Notes under the pieces: model-generated
The model's input: the letters and a program-made list of their open reading frames with translations, nothing else
Told to the model about the DNA's origin: nothing
Database searches by the model: none
Translations under genes and position numbers: made by a program
Shown here: in pieces, positions 8,975 to 18,874 of the stretch
Numbering within the stretch: the stretch's first letter is position 1
Layout: every line of letters begins with the position of its first letter
NCBI GenBank assembly: GCA_003248775.1
Contig: QFQX01000009.1
Coordinates: 1 to 64,000, forward strand
Length of the DNA: 64,000 nt
Reading direction: 5' to 3'
DNA from: Shinella sp.
GTDB taxonomy: Bacteria > Pseudomonadota > Alphaproteobacteria > Rhizobiales > Rhizobiaceae

Positions 8975-9205
8975 ATGCGCATCTTGAGGATCGGGCTGAT
9001 GACGCTGGGTGTTGTCATCGTCGTTGCAGCCGTCGTCGCATGGTACTGGGTCGCCGCCTTCGGCTGCGGCATGAACACCACCGGCTGCCGCGATATCCGC
9101 ATCCCCATGCCCTGGCAGGACCCGGAGCTTTTCGGCGTGCTCGGGCCGTTCTTCGGGCTTGGGGTGGTGGTGTTCGTGCTGGGGAAGTGGGTGGTGAAGG
9201 GGTAG
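8975..9205 (+). CDS. Small two-helix membrane protein (hypothetical)
   Basis: 76 residues. AGGAGGA lies eight bases before the chosen ATG. Residues 5-26 (LMTLGVVIVVAAVVAWYWVAA) form one membrane helix, and 55-73 (VLGPFFGLGVVVFVLGKWV) a second. The loop between them contains two Cys in FGCGMNTTGCRD and a PMPWQDPE segment, and probably lies on the periplasmic side. No family is recognised. The RIME-like repeat lies just upstream. Confidence 0.65.
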   Translation: MRILRIGLMTLGVVIVVAAVVAWYWVAAFGCGMNTTGCRDIRIPMPWQDPELFGVLGPFFGLGVVVFVLGKWVVKG

Positions 9206-9304
9206 GCCTTCGTGTCCGACATCCTTCGTCGAACCGGCAGATTGCTGCCCTTGCCAGCCGCCTCCATCGGGATCACGCTTGCAGCCAGAGCGAAGGAGGA
9301 GAGC

Positions 9305-9616
9305 ATGAAGCTGATTGTCGGATTCTTCGAAACGAAGCCGGGAAAACGCGAGGCCTATCTGGAGGCGGCGCGGGACCATCTGGAAAAGAGCCGCCTCGAC
9401 CCCGATTGCCATTATATCGAACTCGTGCCGATGCCGGGCCATCCCGACCGCATCCTGCTCGCGGAGGCATTCACCAGCGAGGCCGCGCATCGCCGCCACG
9501 AGGACACGGACCATATGCGGGCACTCTGGGCCGTCGGCCCCTCGCTGCTGTCGCATGTCGTGATCGACTCGATGGTCTCCGACACCGTCGAGCATATCGA
9601 CGACCGGTTTGATTGA
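9305..9616 (+). CDS. Antibiotic biosynthesis monooxygenase (ABM) domain protein, putative quinol monooxygenase
   Basis: 103 residues with the ferredoxin-like ABM fold: MKLIVGFFETKPGKREAYLEAA at the start, then CHYIELVPMPGHPDRILLAEAFTSEAAHRRHEDT, the usual second strand and helix. Members of this group (YgiN-like) oxidise quinols or degrade small aromatics as dimers without cofactor. GGAGGAGA sits directly upstream of the ATG. The substrate is not predictable. Confidence 0.85.
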   Translation: MKLIVGFFETKPGKREAYLEAARDHLEKSRLDPDCHYIELVPMPGHPDRILLAEAFTSEAAHRRHEDTDHMRALWAVGPSLLSHVVIDSMVSDTVEHIDDRFD

Positions 9617-9733
9617 AGGGGTAGCTCGTTTGGGGGTGTGAAATTGATAAATCTGCGACAGGGGCCACTTATGCGCTATCGATCTTCGCTTCCTTGATGA
9701 CTTCAACGTCAGACTTTTTGTGGATGATTGCTG

Positions 9734-10414
9734 TTAGCTTTTCTTCTTCAGTTCATCAGGGATTAGATCGAGAATCCTGTCAGCTATCAAATTGACCAAG
9801 TCTATCTTGTCCGTAATGATCCCCATGACAGATCTGAAAAGCTGTAACGGTATCACGCTGTTGCAATCCTTCGCTGCTGCTTGATACGCGGCACTCAACT
9901 CCCGAATTCCATCGGCATAGCTCTCGTAACCGACATATACGGTATTCTCCGTGATATCGTAATAACCAGAGCGCATAGTCGAGACAAACGTAGCTAACTT
10001 TGCGTAATATTCTGCTCCCCTCTTCTTGGATACATAATCTGCTTCCAATATGGCGATCTGCGTGTTCTGGGCCCGCAAAACTGACAATGCCGCCTTTCTG
10101 GCGGATTCGAGCTGTGTTCTGCTTGCTTCGAGGTTTTTGCGGGCACTATCAAGTTCCTCAAAAGACTTGGAGAACAATGCGCGCCATGCTCCCGCCTTGC
10201 ATTTTTTGACGGCAGCCTGTGTTCTCGAATATGCGGACACAGCGGCTTTGTGTTTCTCCTCGATTTTTGGCCACTTACGCTGCAACGCCTTGAAGGCGGA
10301 AAGATCCTCTTCGATCATTTGTTTCGAGTATGCGAAATTGTCTTCCGAATGAACGGCAGAAGAGCAGAAAATCAGTAAAACGAACGCCAACGCGCATGTT
10401 GATCTATTAAGCAT
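9734..10414 (-). CDS. Secreted coiled-coil protein (hypothetical)
   Basis: 226 residues. A clear Sec signal peptide (residues 1-23, cleavage after VHS or SED) is followed by a long Lys/Glu/Ala-rich helical segment (about 25-130), likely coiled coil. A less repetitive C-terminal half (FVSTMRSGYYDITENTVYVGYESYADGIREL) follows. The two Cys after the signal peptide lie far apart (about residues 73 and 184). No family is recognised. Base composition is poorer in GC than its flanks, as in the next gene, suggesting shared foreign origin. Confidence 0.65.
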   Translation of the reverse strand: MLNRSTCALAFVLLIFCSSAVHSEDNFAYSKQMIEEDLSAFKALQRKWPKIEEKHKAAVSAYSRTQAAVKKCKAGAWRALFSKSFEELDSARKNLEASRTQLESARKAALSVLRAQNTQIAILEADYVSKKRGAEYYAKLATFVSTMRSGYYDITENTVYVGYESYADGIRELSAAYQAAAKDCNSVIPLQLFRSVMGIITDKIDLVNLIADRILDLIPDELKKKS

Positions 10415-10570
10415 GCAATCCCCTTTTGATTAAACCCCTGAAACCCATCCGACAGTAACACTACGGTTGCAAAACGCAATCTGAGAGCATCATTCATTTG
10501 AGTTGTTGCAACCAAAGAGGGGCGGCACCATCTATGGCGCATATTTACTCTTATTGAACTGGAGCAAGCC

Positions 10571-11386
10571 GTGGCAAAGAAACGAATACGCTTCGCCATA
10601 CAAACCGAGAGCCAAATTAGTGAACTTTTTTCGCTGATTGAGAAATCAGACGGCACGATAAACATCTTCTACAATCGTCCAGCCACGACAACGGTGAACA
10701 ACCACATCGGGAGTGCTGCTGTTATGGAGCACCGAACTACGCTTCACACGAGCGAAAGAAGCAAAGATGGCGGTAAGACATTCATGCATACACAACGGTT
10801 GTCAGACGGCCGATATTATCGAAATTCTGCGTACGTCTTGCCCAATGACGAGGGAATCGCATGGGTTCTGACATCTGTTCTCAGCCAGAACCCAAATCTA
10901 GATATATATCGATGCGATTCAAAGGCTGGCGATGAAGTCATCATACTTGACAAAATTAATACCAAAAGAATGACTCTTATATACCATATAGTTGTAACAG
11001 ACAATTTTCATTATTACGATATTGGAAATATAAACTCTCTACATAAGTTATTTTGCAAATTCACTATTTCCGTTTACTGGCTATACCTGGCTTCGCCCTC
11101 CATACCTATTGGGCGCAATTTCTCGTTGGGTTCATCACTTCTAACCATAAACGGATTTTATACACAAATGGACCCGATGAAATTCAACGGAGTGATATCA
11201 CCAAATTTACTGGAAGTTGCAAACACGTTCAACAAAATGCATAACGAGTTTAAGAGAGACCATATAATCAACACTAAGCGGTACTTACTAAAAAATGGGG
11301 CGAAAATTTCTCCAGAACTAAAAGAACAAATTGAACAATGTTCTAACGTTATATTGGTCAGGCCGCCGTTGGAACTTCTCGTTTAA
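10571..11386 (+). CDS. AT-rich orphan gene, hypothetical protein
   Basis: 271 residues. It begins MAKKRIRFAIQTES. The N-terminal 100 residues are polar and contain TVNNHIGSAAVMEHRTTLHTSERS. No signal peptide or clear enzyme motif is seen. One moderately hydrophobic stretch lies at about 160-180 (FCKFTISVYWLYLASP). GC content is far below the surroundings: I count 24 of 60 and 21 of 60 G+C in two sample lines (11041-11100 and 11221-11280). AT-ending codons dominate. This suggests recent transfer. The function is unknown; co-transfer with the neighbour at 9734 is possible. Confidence 0.65.
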   Translation: MAKKRIRFAIQTESQISELFSLIEKSDGTINIFYNRPATTTVNNHIGSAAVMEHRTTLHTSERSKDGGKTFMHTQRLSDGRYYRNSAYVLPNDEGIAWVLTSVLSQNPNLDIYRCDSKAGDEVIILDKINTKRMTLIYHIVVTDNFHYYDIGNINSLHKLFCKFTISVYWLYLASPSIPIGRNFSLGSSLLTINGFYTQMDPMKFNGVISPNLLEVANTFNKMHNEFKRDHIINTKRYLLKNGAKISPELKEQIEQCSNVILVRPPLELLV

Positions 11387-11452
11387 TACAGCCCTACGTG
11401 CAGCCCGCCGACAACCATTATTGTCTGTGTGGAGTAAAGATAGGGGGCGTCC

Positions 11453-14400
11453 TCACCGTCCCGGTCGACCCGTTTTCCCCTTCGTTCGGCTCTTGCGCTT
11501 CTGGTCGCCTTCGTCCTCGTAGGAGCCGACGCCTGACTTGGCGCGGATGATGGGGCGGGGGGCGTCGGGTTGCCCCTCATCCGCCCTTCGGGCACCTTCT
11601 CCCCGTGAACGGGGAGAAGGGGGAGCCTCCGGCTTTTCCGGTATTTTGCCGGTGACCGGTTTTTCGGTGCGGCCGACGGTCATTTCGTCCAAGCTATTTT
11701 TTCTGAAATAGCTTGTCCTTTGTGGCGTGGATTCGCTGTCTTGGTCGGCTTCGCCTCCCAAGGCATCCGCGCCGGTATTTTTACGGAACAGCGACTTGCC
11801 GGCGGGGATGGCCATGTCGGTGCCCGGGCCCATGTCGTCGAGCGAGGGCTTTTCGAAGTAGGATGAGCCCCGACCTTCCGGCCTGCCGGTTTTCGAGCGG
11901 CCGGAGAGGGAGATGCGGGGTTCGTCGGGTTTCGCCTCCCCAACCCTCCCCACAGGGGGGAGGGAGTTCGTCGCGTTTGCGGCATCCGTCGCGTCAGCCT
12001 GTGCAGGATCGCCGGCTTCGAGGGAACGAGTGGAGGTGCGACCCTTCGGCTTTCCGGTGCCCTTTTCCTGCGCCTGGGCTTCCTCGCGGGACAGGGGATC
12101 GTCCATGGCGGCGAGTTCGACGGCCTTGAGGCGCTTGATCTCGTCGCGCAGGCGGGCGGCCTTTTCGAAGTCGAGATCGGCGGCGGCATCGCGCATCTGC
12201 TTTTCCAGCGCGTTGAGATGGGCCTGCAGGTTGGCGCCCACCAGATGGCCGCCATCGGCAAAGCCCTTGCCGGCGACGCCGGAAATGTCGGCGCGGACGT
12301 GGTCGCGTTCGTAGACGCTGTCGAGGATGTCGGAAATCCGGGCCTTGACCGATTCCGGCGTGATGCCGTGCTCTTCGTTATAGGCCATCTGCTTTTCGCG
12401 GCGGCGGGCGGTTTCGTCCATCGCCCGCTTCATCGAGCCGGTGATCTGGTCGGCATAAAGAATGACCTTGCCGTCGACGTTACGCGCGGCGCGGCCGATG
12501 GTCTGGACCAGCGATGTCTCCGAACGCAGGAAGCCTTCCTTGTCGGCATCGAGGATGGCGACGAAGCCGCATTCGGGAATGTCGAGACCTTCGCGCAACA
12601 GGTTGATGCCGACCAGCACGTCGAAGGCGCCCAGCCGCAGGTCGCGGATGATCTCGATGCGCTCCAGCGTATCGATGTCCGAGTGCATGTAGCGGACGCG
12701 GACGCCCTGTTCATGCAGGTATTCGGTGAGGTCTTCCGCCATGCGCTTGGTAAGCACGGTGACGAGGGTGCGGTAGCCCTTCTGGGCCGTCTCGCGGATC
12801 TCGCCGAGCACGTCGTCGACCTGGGTCTTGGCCGAACGGACCTCGACCGGCGGATCGATCAGGCCGGTGGGGCGGATGACCTGTTCGGCGAAGACGCCGC
12901 CGGCCTGTTCCATTTCCCAGGCGCCGGGGGTGGCGGAGACGGCGACCGTCTGCGGGCGCATCGCATCCCATTCCTCGAAGCGCAGCGGCCGGTTGTCCAT
13001 GCAGGACGGCAGGCGGAAGCCGTATTCGGCCAGCGTCGCCTTGCGGCGGAAGTCGCCGCGATACATGCCGCCGATCTGCGGGATGGTGACGTGGGATTCA
13101 TCAATGAAGATCAGGGCGTTATCGGGGATATATTCGAACAGCGTCGGCGGCGGCTCGCCCGGCTTGCGGCCGGTGAGATAGCGCGAATAGTTCTCAATGC
13201 CGGCGCAGGAGCCGGTGGCCTCCAGCATTTCGACGTCGTAGCGGGTGCGCTGTTCGAGGCGCTGGGCCTCCAGCAGGCGGCCGGCCTTTTCCAGCTCGGC
13301 GAGGCGCTGCTTCAACTCGTCCTTGATCGCCTTGATCGCGCCGTTCAGCGTCGGGCGGGGGGTGACGTAGTGCGAGTTGGCGTAGATCTTCACCGACTTC
13401 ATGTCGCCGGTCTTCTTGCCGGTCAGCGGGTCGAACTCGGTGATGGTCTCGATCTCGTCGCCGAACATCGAGATGCGCCAGGCGGCATCCTCAAGGTGGG
13501 CCGGGAAGATTTCGATGGTATCGCCGCGCACCCGGAAGGAGCCGCGGACGAAATTGATCTCCTGCCGCTTGTACTGCTGCGCCACGAGGTCGGCCAGCAG
13601 CTGGCGCTGGTCGATCCTGTCGCCGACCTGCATCTGGAAGGTCATGGCGGTGTAGGTTTCGACCGAGCCGATACCATAAATGCAGGAGACGGAGGCGACG
13701 ATGATGCAGTCGTCACGCTCGAGAATGGCGCGGGTGGCGGCGTGGCGCATGCGGTCGATCTGTTCGTTGATCGAGCTTTCCTTCTCGATGAAGGTATCCG
13801 AGCGCGGCACATAGGCTTCCGGCTGGTAGTAGTCGTAATAGGAGACGAAATATTCCACCGCATTGTCGGGGAAGAAGTTCTTGAACTCCGAATAGAGCTG
13901 GGCGGCCAGCGTCTTGTTGGGCGCGAGGATGACGGCGGGGCGCTGGGTCTCCGCGATCACCCTGGCCATGGTGAAGGTCTTGCCCGAGCCGGTGACGCCG
14001 AGCAGGACCTGCGAACGCTCGCCGTCATTGATGCCGGAAACGAGATCGCGGATGGCCGTCGGCTGGTCGCCGGAGGGGGAGAAGTCCGAGGCCATGCGGA
14101 TGGGGATGCCGCCTTCCGACTTTTCCGGGCGCGCGGGACGGTGAGGGGTCCAGATCTCGCCGTTCTTGAACAGCGGGTTGCCGGATTCGATCAGCTTCGA
14201 CAGGGCATCGACCGTAGCGGTGACCGCGCCCGTGGCCAGCGCTCCCGCCTCTTCCAGCGAGACATCGAGGCCGGCAACCGGATTGAGGCCGGCGGCGGCG
14301 CGTGTCCTGGGATCGGAGGACGCGCCGATGGAAACGCCGCGGGAGGTCTTGGTGGCGGTGGTGTTCTTGGCGGTCTTCTGCGCCTTCTCCAGCGCCACTT

Positions 14401-14632
14401 TCTCGGCGTGCTTGCGCGCCTCGATCTCGATTTTCTTGCGGTGCTTGCCCGCCTTGGAGGCAATCTCGCGCTGGCTTTCGACGGTCGAAGCTTCCGCTTC
14501 GGCCTCCAGCTGTTTCACCCAGTCCGAAACGCTGCCCCCCATCGGGGCCGACAGGGGCGCGCCTTCGAATTCGGATTGCGGGGCTTCCTCGAACCCGGAC
14601 GGGGAGGACGGTTTTTTCGGAGATCTGGCCAT
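11453..14632 (-). CDS. uvrB: Excinuclease ABC subunit UvrB, with long N- and C-terminal extensions
   Basis: 1059 residues against about 670 for E. coli. UvrB is the damage-verifying helicase-like subunit of nucleotide excision repair. The core begins near residue 178 ([17 protein letters not shown]), with Walker A GVTGSGKT at 212-219, the beta-hairpin [10 protein letters not shown], later helicase motifs ([22 protein letters not shown]), and the UVR domain ([17 protein letters not shown], about 820-840) that contacts UvrA/UvrC. The N-terminal 175 residues are Lys/Glu/Ala-rich. The C-terminal 215 are Pro/Arg/Gly-rich and disordered, and carry two in-frame palindromic repeats (see 11571 and 11936). 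The start at MARSPKK is preferred over upstream codons, which read hydrophobic nonsense. Confidence 0.95.
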   Translation of the reverse strand: MARSPKKPSSPSGFEEAPQSEFEGAPLSAPMGGSVSDWVKQLEAEAEASTVESQREIASKAGKHRKKIEIEARKHAEKVALEKAQKTAKNTTATKTSRGVSIGASSDPRTRAAAGLNPVAGLDVSLEEAGALATGAVTATVDALSKLIESGNPLFKNGEIWTPHRPARPEKSEGGIPIRMASDFSPSGDQPTAIRDLVSGINDGERSQVLLGVTGSGKTFTMARVIAETQRPAVILAPNKTLAAQLYSEFKNFFPDNAVEYFVSYYDYYQPEAYVPRSDTFIEKESSINEQIDRMRHAATRAILERDDCIIVASVSCIYGIGSVETYTAMTFQMQVGDRIDQRQLLADLVAQQYKRQEINFVRGSFRVRGDTIEIFPAHLEDAAWRISMFGDEIETITEFDPLTGKKTGDMKSVKIYANSHYVTPRPTLNGAIKAIKDELKQRLAELEKAGRLLEAQRLEQRTRYDVEMLEATGSCAGIENYSRYLTGRKPGEPPPTLFEYIPDNALIFIDESHVTIPQIGGMYRGDFRRKATLAEYGFRLPSCMDNRPLRFEEWDAMRPQTVAVSATPGAWEMEQAGGVFAEQVIRPTGLIDPPVEVRSAKTQVDDVLGEIRETAQKGYRTLVTVLTKRMAEDLTEYLHEQGVRVRYMHSDIDTLERIEIIRDLRLGAFDVLVGINLLREGLDIPECGFVAILDADKEGFLRSETSLVQTIGRAARNVDGKVILYADQITGSMKRAMDETARRREKQMAYNEEHGITPESVKARISDILDSVYERDHVRADISGVAGKGFADGGHLVGANLQAHLNALEKQMRDAAADLDFEKAARLRDEIKRLKAVELAAMDDPLSREEAQAQEKGTGKPKGRTSTRSLEAGDPAQADATDAANATNSLPPVGRVGEAKPDEPRISLSGRSKTGRPEGRGSSYFEKPSLDDMGPGTDMAIPAGKSLFRKNTGADALGGEADQDSESTPQRTSYFRKNSLDEMTVGRTEKPVTGKIPEKPEAPPSPRSRGEGARRADEGQPDAPRPIIRAKSGVGSYEDEGDQKRKSRTKGKTGRPGR
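11571..11625. repeat. REP-like palindrome inserted in frame in the uvrB 3' end
   Basis: CCCCTCATCCGCC is followed by the 12-bp perfect hairpin CCTTCTCCCCGT / ACGGGGAGAAGG. The unit closely matches the element at 30775-30830, which is intergenic. Here it encodes about residues 1003-1020 of UvrB ([18 protein letters not shown]) without breaking the frame. Confidence 0.75.
11936..11968. repeat. Second short inverted repeat inside the uvrB tail
   Basis: CTCCCCAACCCTCCCC is followed by a near-complementary GGGGGGAGGGAG, a hairpin of the type commonly seen in intergenic DNA of these bacteria. It encodes [11 protein letters not shown] in the disordered C-terminal tail of UvrB. Confidence 0.5.
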
Positions 14633-14897
14633 GCCGGGAATATGGAGAATCCACGGCGCAAAGGGAAGGGGCAGGCGCGGGAAAAGCGGAACAAAAAAGC
14701 AACTCAATACAGGCAACTGACATCGTGCTGTCAGGAGGAAACCGGAGCGGCCCCGGCCGTGTTCGGGCGCCGTCGGCACCGCTATCGCCCATCGGCGGCT
14801 CCACCTTCACGCAAGCCTGATACGGCTAGAACTGGCAGAGAAGAATCGGCGGATTATAGCGTTCCGCCGCTTCCCGACGGTGGAGAACGAAATCAGC

Positions 14898-15503
14898 ATG
14901 AACACGATGGAACAGCGGCAATGGATGAAAGACCAGATGCCGCAGACGACGCTCAGCCTCTATCACACCGAGAATTGCCGCCTGCTGCCGAACCGCAGCG
15001 AACTTCTCTATCGGCTTCCGCGCGCGGGTATTGCCGCCGAGATCGGTGCCGCCTTCGGTGATTATTCGGCCGAGATCCTGCAGCGTAACAGACCGCACCA
15101 GCTGCATCTGATCGATGCCTGGGATACCGATCGCTATCGGGCAGGGCTGGAAAAGATCCGTCAGGATAATGCCGCCGCCATCCAGTCGGGGCAGCTCCAC
15201 ATTCATCAGGGATTTTCGACCGTCAAACTCCCGGAATTCCCCGACGGCTTCTTCGACTGGGTCTATATCGACACCAATCATTCCTATGAAACCACCTGGG
15301 AAGAACTCGTGATCTGCCACCGCAAGGTCAAGAAGGACGGTCGTATTGCCGGTCACGACTTCTGCCCGGGCAATGTCGTGGCGCCGGTGCCTTATGGTGT
15401 CGTCGAAGCCGTGCTGAAGTTCTGCCATGACGCGGCCTGGCAGTTCGAATACCTCACGCTTCAGAGCGACGGTCATTTCTCGTTCTGCCTGAAGCGTCTC
15501 TAA
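14898..15503 (+). CDS. Class I SAM-dependent methyltransferase (Methyltransf_24 type)
   Basis: About 201 residues. Motif I is at AAEIGAAFGDYSAEIL, the acidic strand-2 end is HLIDAWD, and the strand-4 region is FDWVYIDTNHSYETTWEEL, with IAGHDF following; this is typical of the family that methylates glycans or small molecules. A GTG at 14880 would add six residues; the ATG at 14898 is preferred, with GGAG about 12 bases upstream. The substrate is unknown. It is divergent from uvrB and convergent with the GGDEF-EAL gene across a strong hairpin. Confidence 0.85.
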   Translation: MNTMEQRQWMKDQMPQTTLSLYHTENCRLLPNRSELLYRLPRAGIAAEIGAAFGDYSAEILQRNRPHQLHLIDAWDTDRYRAGLEKIRQDNAAAIQSGQLHIHQGFSTVKLPEFPDGFFDWVYIDTNHSYETTWEELVICHRKVKKDGRIAGHDFCPGNVVAPVPYGVVEAVLKFCHDAAWQFEYLTLQSDGHFSFCLKRL

Positions 15504-15518
15504 GGCACAAACGTCAAG

Positions 15519-15548
15519 GGGCCTGCCACATGTATGTGACAGGCCCCA
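15519..15548. terminator. Hairpin between convergent genes
   Basis: GGGGCCTGCCACAT / ATGTGACAGGCCCC is a 14-bp stem with one mismatch, in the 50-base gap between two convergent genes. It has no long T run, but the position fits a shared terminator. Confidence 0.65.
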
Positions 15549-15552
15549 TCGT

Positions 15553-17598
15553 TCAGGCGAAGACCTTGCGCTTGCGCTTTTTTTCCGGTTCCGGCTTATC
15601 GTCGGACCTGCGGGCCAGGATCCAGGCGACCAGCGCTTCCGGCGGCATCGGGCGAGCGAAATGATAGCCCTGGGCGATACGGCAACCGAGCGTGGCAAGG
15701 ACTGCGGCGTCATCGTCCGTTTCGACACCCTCGATGACAATGTCGAGCGACAGCGCCTGGCCGAGGCCGACCAGCGCGGCAATCAGCTTCTGGTTTCCGC
15801 GGGAAGCGGCGACGTCCTTTGCAAAGCTGCGGTCGATCTTGAGGCGATCGATCTTCAGGCTGATGAGATAGGCCAGCGAGGAATGGCCCATGCCGAAATC
15901 ATCGACCGCAAGCTTGTAGCCGGCGTTTTCCAGCCGCTTCAGCTGTTCGCCCGCGCCCTCCGTATCGAGGATCGCCTCTTCGGTAATTTCGATTTCGAGG
16001 CGGGACGGATTGATGCCGTGCTGGCTGGTGATGAGTTCCAGCATGTCGGCGACGGAGTAGAGGGCGAATTCCCGGGGAGAAACATTGAGGGCGACAGTCG
16101 CATCCGGCAGGTCGAGACCGGGCAGGCGGTTCAACATGCGGCACACGCCGGTGGTGATGTAGCCCGTCAGTTTTTCCGCCATATGCATGCTCTGGGCCGC
16201 GCTGATGATCTCCGGCGGAGAGATAAAGCCGACGTGCGGGTGGTACCAACGGACCAGCGCCTCAAAACCGGATATCTCGCCACTTTCCAGCAGCACCTGC
16301 GGCTGGAACCAGACCTCGATCTGCCCCGACAGAATGGCCTGTTCCAGATCCTGTTCGATCAGACGCAGCCGGTCCGCCTGTTCCTTGAGGCCGGGATCGA
16401 ATTCCCTGAGTTGGCGTCGGCCCCGGGCCTTTGCCTCATATACAGCCATGTCCGCGCAAGCGAGCAATTCCTCCGCGCTCTGGGCATGGGCGGGATAGGC
16501 GGCAAGACCCATGCTTATGCCGACGACGGACTGGGCACCGCTGAAGGCGATCGGATGTGAGCTGGCCTCGGCAAAACGGGCCGCGCAGGCGACGGCTCGA
16601 TCACGCGCATCCGGCCCGGAAATGAGCACGGCAAATTCGTCACCGCCAAGGCGGGCTATCAGGCCCTCATCCTCGACGACATCGATGAGGCGGCGTCCGA
16701 CTTCCCGCAAAACGGCGTCGCCGGCGCTGTGGCCGAGCGTGTCGTTGATCGACTTGAACCGGTCCAGATCCACGATCAGCAATGCGACCTCGCTACCGCT
16801 GACGGATGCTTTGGCGATATCACCCAGCAGGCGGCCATTGAAATAAGCGCGATTGGCGAGACCCGTTGTCGTATCGCGGTTGGCCAACGTTTCCAGACGG
16901 GCGTTCTGCTGCAGGATTTCTTCGTTGGCGATGCCGAGCGACTGCACGAGTTCCGTCGCTTCAAGCTTGCTCAGGACATTGCTGATGAACACCTTTTCAG
17001 CCGATCGGCTGGATCGTACCATGACCACTATCAGTGCTATGACGTTGATAATCATCAACGTAGAAAAGACGCCTTCGATACGCAGCAGGCACAGCAAAAG
17101 CGAGACCTGAAGCGGAAGGGAGAAAGCAAGCGAAACCGTGCTGTGACCGATACCGCGCAGGATCGAGCCGGCAGAAATGCCAATCATCATCAGAAACACG
17201 AGTGCCCCGGTACTGACGACACTAAAACCCGGAATGGCGTAGGGAAGGCTTGCCCAAACCAGACCTGAGAAAAAAGCGCCGCCTACCAGCACCCGCAAAG
17301 CATAGACCGGTTGAGTTTCAACCCAGTGGAAGCGCAGCAGTCTGTTTCGAGCGACACCGCGCATGCCGAGCGTTCCCAACTGCACGAGCAGCCAGACAAC
17401 AACAGAAGGAGAAAGACCGTGCCCGAGGGAGGTAAGCAGGGCGGCGGAGCAGGCGATGATCAAATTGAACAGCAGGGTAGCCGGCAGTCCGTCAACGATA
17501 TACGCAGCCTGAGCCTTCCGGATTTCCGGCAGAAACTTCGCAGCGACTGGCTTGGCGATCTGGGTCAAAGCAGGAAATCCGGCTGAAAATGGATCCAA
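15553..17598 (-). CDS. Membrane GGDEF-EAL protein (diguanylate cyclase/phosphodiesterase)
   Basis: 681 residues. Four to six hydrophobic segments in about 38-195 form the membrane sensor part, with no named sensor fold recognised. The GGDEF domain (about 240-400) has an intact GGDEF at 318-322. The EAL domain (about 415-665) has EAL at 447-449 and the VDDFGMGHSS motif, so both cyclic-di-GMP synthesis and hydrolysis look chemically possible. No obvious RxxD inhibitory site is seen upstream of GGDEF. The basic C-terminal tail ends KPEPEKKRKRKVFA. It is probably involved in motility/biofilm switching. Confidence 0.93.
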   Translation of the reverse strand: MDPFSAGFPALTQIAKPVAAKFLPEIRKAQAAYIVDGLPATLLFNLIIACSAALLTSLGHGLSPSVVVWLLVQLGTLGMRGVARNRLLRFHWVETQPVYALRVLVGGAFFSGLVWASLPYAIPGFSVVSTGALVFLMMIGISAGSILRGIGHSTVSLAFSLPLQVSLLLCLLRIEGVFSTLMIINVIALIVVMVRSSRSAEKVFISNVLSKLEATELVQSLGIANEEILQQNARLETLANRDTTTGLANRAYFNGRLLGDIAKASVSGSEVALLIVDLDRFKSINDTLGHSAGDAVLREVGRRLIDVVEDEGLIARLGGDEFAVLISGPDARDRAVACAARFAEASSHPIAFSGAQSVVGISMGLAAYPAHAQSAEELLACADMAVYEAKARGRRQLREFDPGLKEQADRLRLIEQDLEQAILSGQIEVWFQPQVLLESGEISGFEALVRWYHPHVGFISPPEIISAAQSMHMAEKLTGYITTGVCRMLNRLPGLDLPDATVALNVSPREFALYSVADMLELITSQHGINPSRLEIEITEEAILDTEGAGEQLKRLENAGYKLAVDDFGMGHSSLAYLISLKIDRLKIDRSFAKDVAASRGNQKLIAALVGLGQALSLDIVIEGVETDDDAAVLATLGCRIAQGYHFARPMPPEALVAWILARRSDDKPEPEKKRKRKVFA

Positions 17599-17873
17599 TA
17601 GAAATCAGTGCGTATCAAACATACCCATGAGGATTGACAGGAATCCGATAAAATTCATTTAACGGCAAGACTCTCATTTTCAGGTAATCGATTGATCGCA
17701 AAAGGCCCTTTTTTGTACGCCATCAAATTTCAGGGTAGGCGATCGAGATGCCGAAACATGCAGCGGGCTGGACGCAACGTTGCTTTGCTGCTTGCTTTCC
17801 GCAAGACGCTGCGGCCTCGATTCTCAGGCTGGCCGTGACGTAAAAACCCAGTAATTTTTCTCAGGGCCAAGCC

Positions 17874-18224
17874 ATGTCCTTCGTCAATCCGGCCGCAATC
17901 TGGCCAATCGTGCTGCTTTCGCTATCCAACGTTTTCATGACCTTCGCCTGGTACGGCCACCTCAAGTTCCGCAGTACGGCGCTTTTCGTGGCAATCGTTA
18001 TCAGCTGGGGGATCGCGTTTTTCGAATACTGCCTTGCAGTACCGGCAAACCGGATCGGCGCGCAGGTCTATTCGGCTGCGCAGTTAAAGACCATTCAGGA
18101 GGTCATCACGCTGCTGGTGTTTTCCGGCTTCTCGATCTTCTGGCTGAAGGAATCCCTGACCATCAACCACTTTTTCGGGTTCGCCCTCATCGCAGCGGGC
18201 GCCGCGCTGATTTTCCGGGCCTGA
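17874..18224 (+). CDS. DMT-family small membrane protein (DUF486)
   Basis: 116 residues, four membrane helices. FMTFAWYGHLKF and the C-terminal FFGFALIAAGAALIFR are typical of DUF486, a four-helix relative of the EmrE/DMT transporters. The function is not established. The start is an ATG following a CAGGGCC stretch. It is convergent with the thioesterase gene. Confidence 0.88.
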   Translation: MSFVNPAAIWPIVLLSLSNVFMTFAWYGHLKFRSTALFVAIVISWGIAFFEYCLAVPANRIGAQVYSAAQLKTIQEVITLLVFSGFSIFWLKESLTINHFFGFALIAAGAALIFRA

Positions 18225-18261
18225 AATCCCCCAGGCAATGCTGCCGGTGCCGGAGGTGAAA

Positions 18262-18648
18262 TCAGGCGGGCGGGACCGGTGTCGGCTTGCCCTCGCCATC
18301 CAGTGCGACCATCACGAAGGTCGCCTCGGTGACCTTTTCCAGCGTATGGGTGAGATAGCGCTGGGCCCAGGCCTCGACGGAAAGGGTAAGCGACGTGCGG
18401 CCGACCTTGGTGACATCCGTGTAGATGCAAAGGGTGTCGCCGATCTTCACCGGCAGCGCGAAGGCCATTTCCTTGACCGCCGCGGTAACAACACGACCAT
18501 GCGCCCGTTCCGCAGCGCGGATACCAGATGCGAGGTCCATCTGGGCCATGACCCAGCCGCCGAAAATGTCCCCGGCCGCGTTGGCGTCCGCCGGCATGGC
18601 CAGTGTGCGCAAGGTCAATTCTCCGGTAGGCCTGTTTCCGCCGCTCAT
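18262..18648 (-). CDS. Acyl-CoA thioesterase, hotdog fold (YciA type)
   Basis: 128 residues. The family signature GDIFGGWVMAQMDLASG (about 26-42) includes the catalytic Asp of hotdog thioesterases, and the N-terminal LTLRTLAMPADANAAGD is typical of YciA-like enzymes, which hydrolyse a range of acyl-CoAs. The start is chosen at MSGGNRPTG, with GGAAAGAA upstream. It stands alone. Confidence 0.9.
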   Translation of the reverse strand: MSGGNRPTGELTLRTLAMPADANAAGDIFGGWVMAQMDLASGIRAAERAHGRVVTAAVKEMAFALPVKIGDTLCIYTDVTKVGRTSLTLSVEAWAQRYLTHTLEKVTEATFVMVALDGEGKPTPVPPA

Positions 18649-18874
18649 CTCAGATTCTTTCCGTCCTGTGTCTTCCTGTTCTCGCGGCGATCCGATGGAC
18701 GGAATCGAAACGAGCGGTTTGACGCTAGGAGATAAGAGCAGAGCCGGCAATAGCCGCCTGTGAGTGGCGTCCGTGCAGACTATAATTTATAACCTGCAAA
18801 AATTCATGCATACAGATTTATGAAATTTGTAATTCGTTCATGAAACCTTCCTTCCAGGAATTGGGGGATTTTCA

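Noticed and set aside
12218..15061. Long open frame on the plus strand opposite uvrB
   Set aside because: It lies in antisense to a certain uvrB gene, reads as low-complexity Asp/Gly/Ala-rich sequence and arises from high-GC codon bias.
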